NCBI RefSeq assembly: GCF_003851885.1
Contig: NZ_BHZE01000002.1
Coordinates: forward strand, 1-64,000
DNA length: 64,000 nucleotides
Origin: Thermaurantimonas aggregans
GTDB taxonomy: Bacteria; Bacteroidota; Bacteroidia; Flavobacteriales; Schleiferiaceae
Direction: 5' to 3'
Position numbers and translations under genes: made by a program. Below, piece after piece: positions 19,798 through 27,953 of this stretch. The notes under the pieces were generated by a model. The model made no database searches, had not been told where the DNA came from, and saw nothing but the letters and a program-made list of their open reading frames with translations. Positions within the stretch are counted from its first letter, which is position 1. Every line of letters starts with the position of its first letter.

Positions 19798-21219
19798 ATG
19801 ACAAGAGTTGCCTCATGGCTGTTTTTGGCTGGTGTTGTACTGAGCTCTTGTAGGAGTTCAGACCACGGTGAGCTCGTAGGCGTAAAAGATAGACCAAGAT
19901 GGTATCCTTCAGAGCCTTATGGAATGGTCTTCATCAGACAAGGTTCGTTTAACATGGGTAATTCTGATCAAGATGTGCCTTATGCACAAATCAGCCCAAC
20001 AAAAACAGTTTCAGTACCTGCTTTCTGGATGGATCAGACCGAAATAACAAATAACGAGTATCGGCAATTTGTTGAGTGGGTTCGTGATTCGATTTTAAGG
20101 TATAGACTTGCTGAAAATGAAGATGTTCCTGGTTATGAGTTTATATCACCTGACAATGTGAAAAGGCCGACTTTCTTCGACGAATACATGAACGCCAACT
20201 ATCCTGACTCAATGAAGCGAACCTTGAATTGGGAGCCAAAATTGATCTGGGATCCGCGTAAATATCCAAGTGAAGAGTACACACAGATTATAGAATCAAT
20301 GTACTTGCCACCTGAAGAGCGTTTTATGGGTGAGCGAATCATTGATGCACGTCAGCTCAATTACGTCTTTTTCTGGATTAACAAGCAAAAAGCTGCTCAG
20401 AAATCAAACAGAGTAATCTTTGACTACTTTGATGATGACAACGATGGCAGAAAATTCTCATATCGAGACTATATAAAAGACACAAAAGAAGAATCAGACA
20501 GGTCTTCTTTCTTTGAGCAGTCAATAATCAATGTATATCCCGATACCCTTTGCTGGATTCACGATTTTGCTTACTCTTTTAACGAACACATGCACGACGA
20601 TTATTTCTATCATCCAGCATATGACGACTACCCGGTAGTGGGAATTACTTGGAAACAAGCTCGTGCCTTCTGTAACTGGAGAACAAAGTATAGAAATGAT
20701 TATCTTGTTTCAATTGGCGAATCAAAGGAAAAGGAATTCCGCCTGCCCACTGAAGCCGAATGGGAGTATGCTGCTAGAGGCGGCATCAACAATATGACCT
20801 ATCCTTGGGGTGGTCCTTATGCCATTAATTCATCAGGTTGTTATTTGGCTAACTTCAAGCCCATGCGTGGTAACCTGACAGCTGATGGTGGATTCTACCC
20901 GGTAAAAGTGACTGCATACAATCCTAATGGTTACAATTTATATAATATGGCCGGAAATGTGGCTGAATGGACTTCAACAGCTTTCGATGCTGCTTCCTAT
21001 TACTATGTGAGCGATATAAGCCCTGATTTTCAGTACAATGCCAGCGATCGCGACGACGAGACTTTAAAGCGCAAGGTTATCCGCGGAGGTTCTTGGAAAG
21101 ACGTGGCCTACTACCTGCAGGTAAGTACACGCGACTTTGAATATCAGGATACAGCAAAATCGTATGTGGGATTCCGCTGCGTTCAGTCGTTCCTCGGTAG
21201 AGATATTAAAGATTTCTAA
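19798..21219 (+). CDS. gldK: Gliding motility lipoprotein GldK (T9SS ring)
   Basis: About 473 residues from the ATG at 19798. An ATG at 19756 would add 14 polar residues in front of the signal peptide, so the inner start is favoured: it gives a short n-region, a hydrophobic core and lipobox LSSC with Cys at residue 18. The body has the formylglycine-generating-enzyme fold (FNMGNSDQDVPYAQISP, WMDQTEITNNEYRQFV, RLPTEAEWEYAARGG, YNMAGNVAEWTS, VIRGGSW, YVGFRC). GldK/PorK proteins use this fold structurally and form, with GldN/PorN, the periplasmic ring at the outer membrane. An insertion of about 150 residues between the N-terminal fold and the PTEAEWE block is usual for GldK. Confidence 0.94.
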   Translation: MTRVASWLFLAGVVLSSCRSSDHGELVGVKDRPRWYPSEPYGMVFIRQGSFNMGNSDQDVPYAQISPTKTVSVPAFWMDQTEITNNEYRQFVEWVRDSILRYRLAENEDVPGYEFISPDNVKRPTFFDEYMNANYPDSMKRTLNWEPKLIWDPRKYPSEEYTQIIESMYLPPEERFMGERIIDARQLNYVFFWINKQKAAQKSNRVIFDYFDDDNDGRKFSYRDYIKDTKEESDRSSFFEQSIINVYPDTLCWIHDFAYSFNEHMHDDYFYHPAYDDYPVVGITWKQARAFCNWRTKYRNDYLVSIGESKEKEFRLPTEAEWEYAARGGINNMTYPWGGPYAINSSGCYLANFKPMRGNLTADGGFYPVKVTAYNPNGYNLYNMAGNVAEWTSTAFDAASYYYVSDISPDFQYNASDRDDETLKRKVIRGGSWKDVAYYLQVSTRDFEYQDTAKSYVGFRCVQSFLGRDIKDF

Positions 21220-21262
21220 TCAAAAAGTCAATTCTATTGTTTAACTCTAATCTAAATCAAAC

Positions 21263-21934
21263 ATGCCACTCATCGATGTAAATGGTAAAAAGTTCAAAAA
21301 CTTCTTGGCTAAACTATACGGTTTTGGTGCAGCCGTTGTAATCTTAGGAGCAATGTTTAAAATTCTGCACTGGCCAGGTGCTGACATCATGCTTATCGCT
21401 GGTCTATCTACCGAAGCTGTTATCTTCTTTTTTTCAGCATTCGAAAAACCTGCTCCCGAATATGACTGGACACTTGTGTATCCCGAACTCGCAGGTGTCG
21501 AAGATCTAGATTCCAAAAATTCAAACGCACTGGTTCAGCAGTCATCAAGTGTAACACAAGAGCTCGACATGATGCTCAAAGAGGCTAATATTGACGAAGA
21601 ACTCATCCGTAGCTTAGGGGAAGGACTCAGAAAATTTGGCGATGCTGCTTCTAAGCTCAACGAAACAATTGATGCTGCTGCCGGCACACAGCGTTATAAT
21701 GAGCAAATCACATTAGCTGCTAAGCATATGGAAAGCCTAAACGCTTTGTACGCTGTTCAGCTTGAAGGCACTGCCAGCCAAATGGAACTCCAAAACGCAC
21801 TTATAGAAAAGCTAGGCAACAGCATTGAAAACACTGAAAAACTTTCACATGAGCTAAACGAGCTTGTGACCAATATGGCAGCTCTCAACAAAGTATACGG
21901 TGGTATGCTTTCAGCAATGGGAGTTAGCAGATAA
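21263..21934 (+). CDS. gldL: Gliding motility protein GldL (T9SS motor, inner membrane)
   Basis: 223 residues. Two transmembrane helices near the N-terminus (LYGFGAAVVILGAMFKILHW and MLIAGLSTEAVIFFFSAF) flank the invariant FKILHWPGAD motif. The second helix carries the membrane-buried Glu (TEAVIFF) implicated in proton-driven rotation. The rest is cytoplasmic and largely helical or coiled-coil (ELDMMLKEANIDEELI onward). With GldM it forms the proton-motive-force-powered motor that energises type IX secretion and gliding. Confidence 0.95.
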   Translation: MPLIDVNGKKFKNFLAKLYGFGAAVVILGAMFKILHWPGADIMLIAGLSTEAVIFFFSAFEKPAPEYDWTLVYPELAGVEDLDSKNSNALVQQSSSVTQELDMMLKEANIDEELIRSLGEGLRKFGDAASKLNETIDAAAGTQRYNEQITLAAKHMESLNALYAVQLEGTASQMELQNALIEKLGNSIENTEKLSHELNELVTNMAALNKVYGGMLSAMGVSR

Positions 21935-21970
21935 TAACCCAAAATCAAATTCTTTTATTAAGAACGAAAA

Positions 21971-23512
21971 ATGGCACAAGGTAAACTTAGTCCACGGCAA
22001 CGAATGATCAATATGATGTATTTAGTGCTCACGGCACTTCTGGCACTGAATATATCAAAAGACATACTTGATGCTCTTACAAAACTCAATGAAGATCTGG
22101 CCTCTACTGTGATGACAGTTGAGAAAAAACTCGGTTTTTTATACGATGCGTTTGACAAAGCAGCGTCTGAAAATCCAGAAAAGGCTGGAAAATGGAGAGA
22201 TATGGCCTATGAAGTGAAGGAGAAATCAACCGAGTTGTATAATTTTATCGAAAGCCTTAAAAAAGAGCTCATTGAGATAACAGGTGGTATCGATGAAAAG
22301 TCTGGAAAGCCCAAAGGGCTTGACAATAGAGAAAAAGTAGCTAATTACCTTCTTAATGACCCATCAGTTGGTGGCGCCGGAAAGGCGAAAGAGCTGAAAT
22401 CAAAGCTTGAGAAATTCAGAGAGGAAATGAAGACTTATGTGTCTGACAATCCCTCTTTGGTTTCTATGCTCGATGCCAATTTCAACACAGGTAAGCAGAA
22501 GGTTGGCGACATTCAAATCGAGTGGGAAAATGCTACATTCGAACACTATCCTCTAGCGGCTGTACTTCCATTTCTCACTGGTATTCAGGCCAATGTACGC
22601 AATGCAGAGGCCGATATTATTTCTCACCTCCAAAGTAACATAGGAAAAGCGGACCTTAAATTTTCAGATGTATATGCTGTTGTAAAGCCTAATGCACTAT
22701 ACATAACTCAGGGAGAAACTTATGAAGCAGAAATTTTTCTCGCAGCTTTTGATGCTACTCAAAAGCCCGAAGTTTACATCAACGGTCAGAAGTTAGACCC
22801 CTCAATGATCAACAATGGCATTGCAAAATACCGTGTTAATGCTTCAACAGTCGGTGAGAAGTCTTATTCCGGAAAGATTGTCATTCGTCAAAATGGTGAA
22901 GAAAAAGAGTACGAAATACCTACTCAAAAGTACACCGTAGCTCCCTCGTCCGTAGTTATTTCACCTACAGCGATGAATGTGCTCTATCGCGGTGTGGATA
23001 ACCCGTTGGAGGTAGGTGTGCCAGGAGTTGATCCTTCGAAAGTAGAAGTCAAGGGTCCTGGATTGACAAAAAAATCTGACGGTACTTACACAGTAGATAT
23101 TACCAAACTTGAGGGAACGACAGCTACGTATGAAGTTTTTGTGAAGACAGAAGAAGGAGTAAGAAAAGCCGGAGAGAAAAAATTCCGAATCAAAGGTTTA
23201 CCTCAGGCTTCTGGAATGATTTACAACCGCAAGGGGGGGCTTTTCTCAGCAAATGCAGTTAAAAATGCTGAAATACAAGCTGTTTTTGAAGACTTTGTGT
23301 TTGACCTTTCATTGAAAGTTGTATCGTTTGAGGTCGTTGTACCCGGTTTTCCGCCTCAGCAGATTAGAGGTGACAGATTTGACGACGCTACGCGCAAAAA
23401 GATTGAAACTCTTAAGCCAGGTTCGAGCATTACCGTTCGCAATATCCGTGCTATCGGACCAAAAGATTTTCAGGTAACTAACATTTCTCCGATATCTATC
23501 GATATTCAGTAA
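21971..23512 (+). CDS. gldM: Gliding motility protein GldM (T9SS motor, periplasmic shaft)
   Basis: 513 residues. N-terminal SPRQRMINMMYLVLTALLALNIS is the diagnostic block containing the single transmembrane helix. A long helical region follows, then several Ig-like periplasmic domains (SDVYAVVKPNALYITQGETYEAEIF onward). These include the proline-rich turn and the C-terminal IRAIGPKDFQVTNISPISI region. GldM dimers sit inside the GldL pentamer and reach across the periplasm to the GldK/GldN ring. The gap to gldN is 3 bases. Confidence 0.95.
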   Translation: MAQGKLSPRQRMINMMYLVLTALLALNISKDILDALTKLNEDLASTVMTVEKKLGFLYDAFDKAASENPEKAGKWRDMAYEVKEKSTELYNFIESLKKELIEITGGIDEKSGKPKGLDNREKVANYLLNDPSVGGAGKAKELKSKLEKFREEMKTYVSDNPSLVSMLDANFNTGKQKVGDIQIEWENATFEHYPLAAVLPFLTGIQANVRNAEADIISHLQSNIGKADLKFSDVYAVVKPNALYITQGETYEAEIFLAAFDATQKPEVYINGQKLDPSMINNGIAKYRVNASTVGEKSYSGKIVIRQNGEEKEYEIPTQKYTVAPSSVVISPTAMNVLYRGVDNPLEVGVPGVDPSKVEVKGPGLTKKSDGTYTVDITKLEGTTATYEVFVKTEEGVRKAGEKKFRIKGLPQASGMIYNRKGGLFSANAVKNAEIQAVFEDFVFDLSLKVVSFEVVVPGFPPQQIRGDRFDDATRKKIETLKPGSSITVRNIRAIGPKDFQVTNISPISIDIQ

Positions 23513-23515
23513 AAC

Positions 23516-24343
23516 ATGAAAAATAGAATTTTCCTTGTTGTATCTCTTGCATCTGTAATTACCCTCAGTGCTCAGGTGCTAACCCCGCAGGACGACGGTA
23601 TCATCCCTGCAGCTACTCGCTTTCACAACAACAATAAGGTTTTTGAATATCCTTATTTGAGAGAGGCGGATCTTATGTGGAGCACACGTCATTGGGAGCG
23701 AATTGATCTCAAGGAAAAAGCAAACTTCCATCTTTATTACCCTGAAACTCCATTACCTGACAGAAAGTCGCTGTTCAATGTATTGATAGATGGAATTTTA
23801 AAGGAGGCTACAATAGTAGATGTATTTGGTGACGATCGATTTGAAATCCCATACACTGCTGAAGAAGTAAGCCGATATGTTAAGACTATTGACACCATCT
23901 TTAACCCAGATGACCCTTCAAAAATTGATCTGATTGATACCATTGAAATTAAGAGTAAAGATGTAATTGCTTACTACATCAAATCAGATTGGTTTTTTGA
24001 TAAACAGCGTGGTGAATTAAAAAACAGAATTATAGCCATTGCACCGGTAGTTAAAAACCCAAGGACAAAAGACATTTATCCATTATTCTGGGTATGGTTT
24101 CCCGATGCCAGGTATGCATTGGCTACCAATACTGCCTTCAATCGGGGAAACAACATGCAACGTCTCACGTTTGACCAAGTTTTTCACCTCAGATTTTTTA
24201 CATCTGTGATATACAAGGAAGAAAACGTGTATGACCGCTCAATCGCTGATTATAAAAGAAAATCAACACTTGAGCAATTGCTTGAAGGACAGCAGATAAG
24301 AGAGAAATTAAGAAACTTTGAAAACGATTTGTGGGAGTTTTAA
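23516..24343 (+). CDS. gldN: Gliding motility protein GldN (T9SS ring)
   Basis: 275 residues with a cleavable signal peptide (IFLVVSLASVITLSAQ). Family motifs are plain: DLMWSTRHWERIDLKEKAN near the N-terminus, DWFFDKQRGELKNRIIAIAPV in the middle and YPLFWVWFPDAR. It partners the GldK lipoprotein in the ring. It is the last gene of the cluster: a strong terminator follows 23 bases after the stop. Confidence 0.95.
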   Translation: MKNRIFLVVSLASVITLSAQVLTPQDDGIIPAATRFHNNNKVFEYPYLREADLMWSTRHWERIDLKEKANFHLYYPETPLPDRKSLFNVLIDGILKEATIVDVFGDDRFEIPYTAEEVSRYVKTIDTIFNPDDPSKIDLIDTIEIKSKDVIAYYIKSDWFFDKQRGELKNRIIAIAPVVKNPRTKDIYPLFWVWFPDARYALATNTAFNRGNNMQRLTFDQVFHLRFFTSVIYKEENVYDRSIADYKRKSTLEQLLEGQQIREKLRNFENDLWEF

Positions 24344-24366
24344 GATTCTTAATTGAATGTAATTAT

Positions 24367-24391
24367 GCCGTGGTCATTCCACGGCTTTTTT
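24367..24391 (+). terminator. Intrinsic terminator closing the T9SS gene cluster
   Basis: GCCGTGG-TCATT-CCACGGC, a perfect seven-pair stem (24367-24373 with 24379-24385), followed by TTTTTT. Confidence 0.9.
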
Positions 24392-24422
24392 GTTTGGTAA
24401 CGGTTTATTAAAACAAAAAATC

Positions 24423-24430
24423 TACCTTTG
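24423..24430 (+). promoter_or_regulatory. -7 promoter element for the secreted nuclease gene (TACCTTTG)
   Basis: A perfect TAnnTTTG 17 bases before the ATG at 24447, so the leader is very short. A TTTG upstream at 24393-24396 is somewhat too distant (26 bases) to be a confident -33 element. Confidence 0.6.
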
Positions 24431-24446
24431 CAGTCAAAACGGTTCA

Positions 24447-25766
24447 ATGTTTAGATATATACACCTGTTCCTGTTTATTATTTCGCTCTCAGTAGGTGCT
24501 CAGTCTTACGACACGATCAGAATAATGACGTATAATCTCCTTTATTACAGAGTTAACTTTGAGCAATGTACAAATACAACAAATAATCCGAACAATAAAG
24601 ACAATTACATTGCAACAATTTTTGATCATGTAAAACCAGATATTTTCATCGTTCAGGAAATGGGGGTTAACCCTGGCGCTTTTGATGGACCGCTCGTCAC
24701 TTTTCATCAGAATATTTTTCTAAATAGAGGTTTAACACATTACAAGCGAGCTAATTTTACAAGAAGTAACAACTCAAACATTGTCAATGCGTGTTTTTAT
24801 AACTCTAGTAAAGTTGAGCTGAAATCCCAATTTTTATTGACAACCGGCAGTAACAATCAGAACATTACAAGAGGCATAGACTTTTATACTTTTTACTATA
24901 AACATCCTAACCTCGGTCAACCTGGTGTAGACACTGTATTTTTTACCTGTATTGGTATGCACTTAAAAGCTGGAAGTACTCAATCTGACATTACCCAGCG
25001 TCAATTCGCCTTAGAAGCGGTGATGAATCACATCAATAACAATATTGGACAAGCTAACATATTGATTATGGGTGATTTTAACATGAATAGCTCATCCGAA
25101 CCAGGTTTTCAAGCACTTCTTAATCACCCGAACCAAAATATTCGTTTTTATGATCCTTTAAATTCATTGGGTACTTGGTTTAACAACTCAACCTATGCTT
25201 TTCTTCATACACAATCTACGCGTTTAAATCAAACCAATAACAACTGTTTTGTAGGTGGTGGGCTTGATGATCGCTATGATATGATTTTAATTACTGACCC
25301 TATCCGCAATGAATCTAAAGGAATGAAGTATGTGCCGAATTCTTATAAAATTCCAGGAAACGACGGCCTGAGATTTAAAAACTTTATTACTTCTACGAAC
25401 CCAGTACCTAATACTAGTGTACCCCCTGCTGTTTTAACTGCTTTGTACGAAAATTCAGATCACCTGCCGGTTTACTTAGATGTGACCGTTATGCGCAGCA
25501 ACCTTAGCATCTCTGAATTTTCTCATAAAAAATGGAAGTGGAACGTTAGTTACACAGATGGGCAACTAAAATTTTTACTTGACGGATTATATCCTGATAA
25601 CATTGACGTCTCAGTCACAGACATGACGGGCAAAATAGTGTATCGCGCGAGAATTGGAGTTTTAGAAAATGAGATTAAGCTCAACATGCCTTTAGCAAAA
25701 GGTATGTATATCGTTAATGTTTCTGAGTCTGGCCAAAGCACCAGCAGAAAAATAATTGTGTATTAG
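24447..25766 (+). CDS. Secreted endonuclease/exonuclease/phosphatase with T9SS type A sorting domain
   Basis: 439 residues from the ATG at 24447; an upstream in-frame start would cross the promoter. Signal peptide MFRYIHLFLFIISLSVGAQ. The DNase-I-like fold has its catalytic landmarks: MTYNLLYY (Asn), IVQEMG (metal-binding Glu), IGMHLKAG (His), MGDFNMN (Asp/Asn) and SDHLPVYLD (Asp-His). From about residue 365 a type A sorting domain follows, ending KGMYIVNVSESGQSTSRKIIV. The enzyme is therefore predicted to act outside the cell on DNA, RNA or another phosphodiester. It starts a run of exported proteins directly downstream of gldN and is 2 bases from the next gene. Confidence 0.88.
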   Translation: MFRYIHLFLFIISLSVGAQSYDTIRIMTYNLLYYRVNFEQCTNTTNNPNNKDNYIATIFDHVKPDIFIVQEMGVNPGAFDGPLVTFHQNIFLNRGLTHYKRANFTRSNNSNIVNACFYNSSKVELKSQFLLTTGSNNQNITRGIDFYTFYYKHPNLGQPGVDTVFFTCIGMHLKAGSTQSDITQRQFALEAVMNHINNNIGQANILIMGDFNMNSSSEPGFQALLNHPNQNIRFYDPLNSLGTWFNNSTYAFLHTQSTRLNQTNNNCFVGGGLDDRYDMILITDPIRNESKGMKYVPNSYKIPGNDGLRFKNFITSTNPVPNTSVPPAVLTALYENSDHLPVYLDVTVMRSNLSISEFSHKKWKWNVSYTDGQLKFLLDGLYPDNIDVSVTDMTGKIVYRARIGVLENEIKLNMPLAKGMYIVNVSESGQSTSRKIIVY

Positions 25767-25768
25767 AG

Positions 25769-27940
25769 ATGAGGCTCCGTTTCGGATATTCCTTTTTAGC
25801 TATATTAATCGTATTCAGTGCTCGGTCGCAGCAATTTGAAGAGCGTGTAACCACCGCAAGTAATGTGAGGCTTACGGTTACAAATGCAGGCACGTTTGGC
25901 AATGCCTTCAGAGGCTACAGAGATGGAACCGGAAGGCAAAGCTGTGAATATCCAGCTGGAAGTGGGATCGAACACCTTTTTGAAGGAGGACTATGGGTAG
26001 GGGGAGTTCGCCGTGGCGATGGAAGTATTCTAGTTAGTACCTCAGCACTCGATGCTCCTCAAGGATATGCTCCTGGTAGAGCAGGCTTTGAATTTACTAT
26101 TCCAGTAGGCGCGCCTCCTATGCAAGAGCGATCTTCACTCACGGATTCGCGCTTTTATTCGCCATCGGCTGTGTCACATCAAGATTTTATTGCTGTTTTT
26201 AACGATGTGAGTCAAACGGTGCCTGGTACTTCTATACCCATCACCGGACACCAATTTCCGATGAATATTCAAGTAACCCAGGAGACATATAATTGGAACT
26301 ATTCGTTTTCTGACTTTTTTGTGATCGTCAATTATAAAATAAAAAATATTGGAAATGCTGCTTTCGACAGTCTTTATGTAGCTCTTTGGAACAATACCGT
26401 AGTGCGCAATGTGAAAGTGACCCCTGCAGGGGCCGGAGGTAGCGTGTTCTACAGCCAGGGAGGCAATGGATACATGGATTCGCTTGGCTTGGCTTATTGC
26501 TACGACGCTACCGGCGATGTAGGCTTTACCGAAAGCTACATCGGTCAAAAATTTTTAGGTGCCGAAGACAAATTTGGATTTCATCACTTTTTACTCGACA
26601 GCACTTTTAATAAAAAAACAGGCCAGTGGGTTAAAGAAAATTTTAAGGCACATTACAACGCCTGGCAGTTTAACAATTCAAGTAATCCAATTTTCTTCTT
26701 TCCGACCAGCGACGAGTTGAGATACAACAAAATGACTGCGGGGCTGAATCACCATCCGTGTTGGAATGACCCATCTTCAACAGCCTGTCAATCTACATTG
26801 GGTGTAAACTTGCAGGTAGAGCTAAACAAGAGTGGAAACCGATCTGACATCGTAAGTGTAGGGCCCTTTAATGACTTTTTACCTGGCGATGAAATCGAAA
26901 TAGCTTTTGCATATGTCATTGCCAAAAAATTTGAAGATGGCAATCCTAATTCAGCTAACAACGAAATACAGCGCAAAAACCTAATTACCAATGCAAATTG
27001 GGTACAAGTGGCATATAACGGTGAGGATAAAAATTTTAATGGAATTCTCGATCCAGATGAGGACAGAGATGGCAATGGAAAAATTACACGCTTTATTTTA
27101 CCTGCTCCCCCCGACATTCCTCGTACACGAGTAGAGCCTTCGAACGGCAAAGTTGACATTTATTGGTCTGACAACAGCCTGTACAGTATTGACCCAATTT
27201 TACAGGAAATGGACTTTGAAGGTTTCAGAATATACATGACCAAACCAGGCTTTGATGTAGTAAATGTACAGGACATCGCATCAGCCTTTGTGTTAATTGG
27301 GGAATACGATATTCAAAACGGGATAGGAAATGATGTGGGAATGGAGAGAATTCGCCTGGCTACTCCTGTGAAATTTGACGGCGATACTACAGAATACCAT
27401 TTCAAATACACTATTGACAATTTGCTGAATGGCTGGCAATATGCTGTATCGATCACTGCCTTCGATCGCGGGGATCAGTCACTGAATCTGGAAAAATTAG
27501 AGTCATCACGTTTGGCAAACCAATTTAGGGTTTTTCCAGGTACGCCGGTTAATGAAAACATGAAGGAAAATGAGCCCTTTGTATATCCAAATCCTTACTA
27601 CTATGGCAGTTCCTGGGAAGGTGTAAGTAATTTTCAGGAGGAAACTAGAAAAATTTACTTTGCCAACTTGCCAAAGCGCTGCAAAATATCGATTTACAAC
27701 CCAGTAGGAGATTTAATTGACGAAATCATCCACGACGAAAACTACAATGGCAGCGACACCCGTTGGTTTCGATCTTTCGCAGCTGAGGACCCTGAAAGAA
27801 ATCGATTTAGTGGTGGAGAACACGCTTGGGATTTACTCTCGAAAAATACACAAATAATTTCGAGAGGTCTTTATCTCTATACGATTGAAGATCTCGAGAC
27901 AAGTAAACGCTATACTGGAAATTTTGCAATAATTAAATAA
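25769..27940 (+). CDS. Large secreted protein of unknown function, C-terminal T9SS/FlgD-like domain
   Basis: 723 residues with a signal peptide (FGYSFLAILIVFSARSQQF). The N-terminal part (NAGTFGNAFRGYRDGTGRQSC onward, with GLWVGGVR) belongs to a family seen in many Bacteroidota and related phyla but without assigned function. A calcium-loop-like acidic stretch (DKNFNGILDPDEDRDGNGK) lies near residue 430. A fibronectin-like region (GFRIYMTKPG...GWQYAVSITAFDRGD) follows. The end (YPNPYYYGSSWEG...ISIYNPVGDLIDE...GLYLYTIEDLE...GNFAIIK) is FlgD-like, a T9SS sorting variant. No active site could be proposed. It sits 2 bases after the nuclease and 13 before the next secreted protein, so co-expression is likely. 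Confidence 0.82.
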   Translation: MRLRFGYSFLAILIVFSARSQQFEERVTTASNVRLTVTNAGTFGNAFRGYRDGTGRQSCEYPAGSGIEHLFEGGLWVGGVRRGDGSILVSTSALDAPQGYAPGRAGFEFTIPVGAPPMQERSSLTDSRFYSPSAVSHQDFIAVFNDVSQTVPGTSIPITGHQFPMNIQVTQETYNWNYSFSDFFVIVNYKIKNIGNAAFDSLYVALWNNTVVRNVKVTPAGAGGSVFYSQGGNGYMDSLGLAYCYDATGDVGFTESYIGQKFLGAEDKFGFHHFLLDSTFNKKTGQWVKENFKAHYNAWQFNNSSNPIFFFPTSDELRYNKMTAGLNHHPCWNDPSSTACQSTLGVNLQVELNKSGNRSDIVSVGPFNDFLPGDEIEIAFAYVIAKKFEDGNPNSANNEIQRKNLITNANWVQVAYNGEDKNFNGILDPDEDRDGNGKITRFILPAPPDIPRTRVEPSNGKVDIYWSDNSLYSIDPILQEMDFEGFRIYMTKPGFDVVNVQDIASAFVLIGEYDIQNGIGNDVGMERIRLATPVKFDGDTTEYHFKYTIDNLLNGWQYAVSITAFDRGDQSLNLEKLESSRLANQFRVFPGTPVNENMKENEPFVYPNPYYYGSSWEGVSNFQEETRKIYFANLPKRCKISIYNPVGDLIDEIIHDENYNGSDTRWFRSFAAEDPERNRFSGGEHAWDLLSKNTQIISRGLYLYTIEDLETSKRYTGNFAIIK

Positions 27941-27953
27941 ATCCTTCATTCTT

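Noticed and set aside
19798-21219. Sulfatase-modifying (formylglycine-generating) enzyme
   Set aside because: The fold is shared, but the lipobox, the central insertion and the order porP-gldK-gldL-gldM-gldN identify GldK; no sulfatase gene is nearby.
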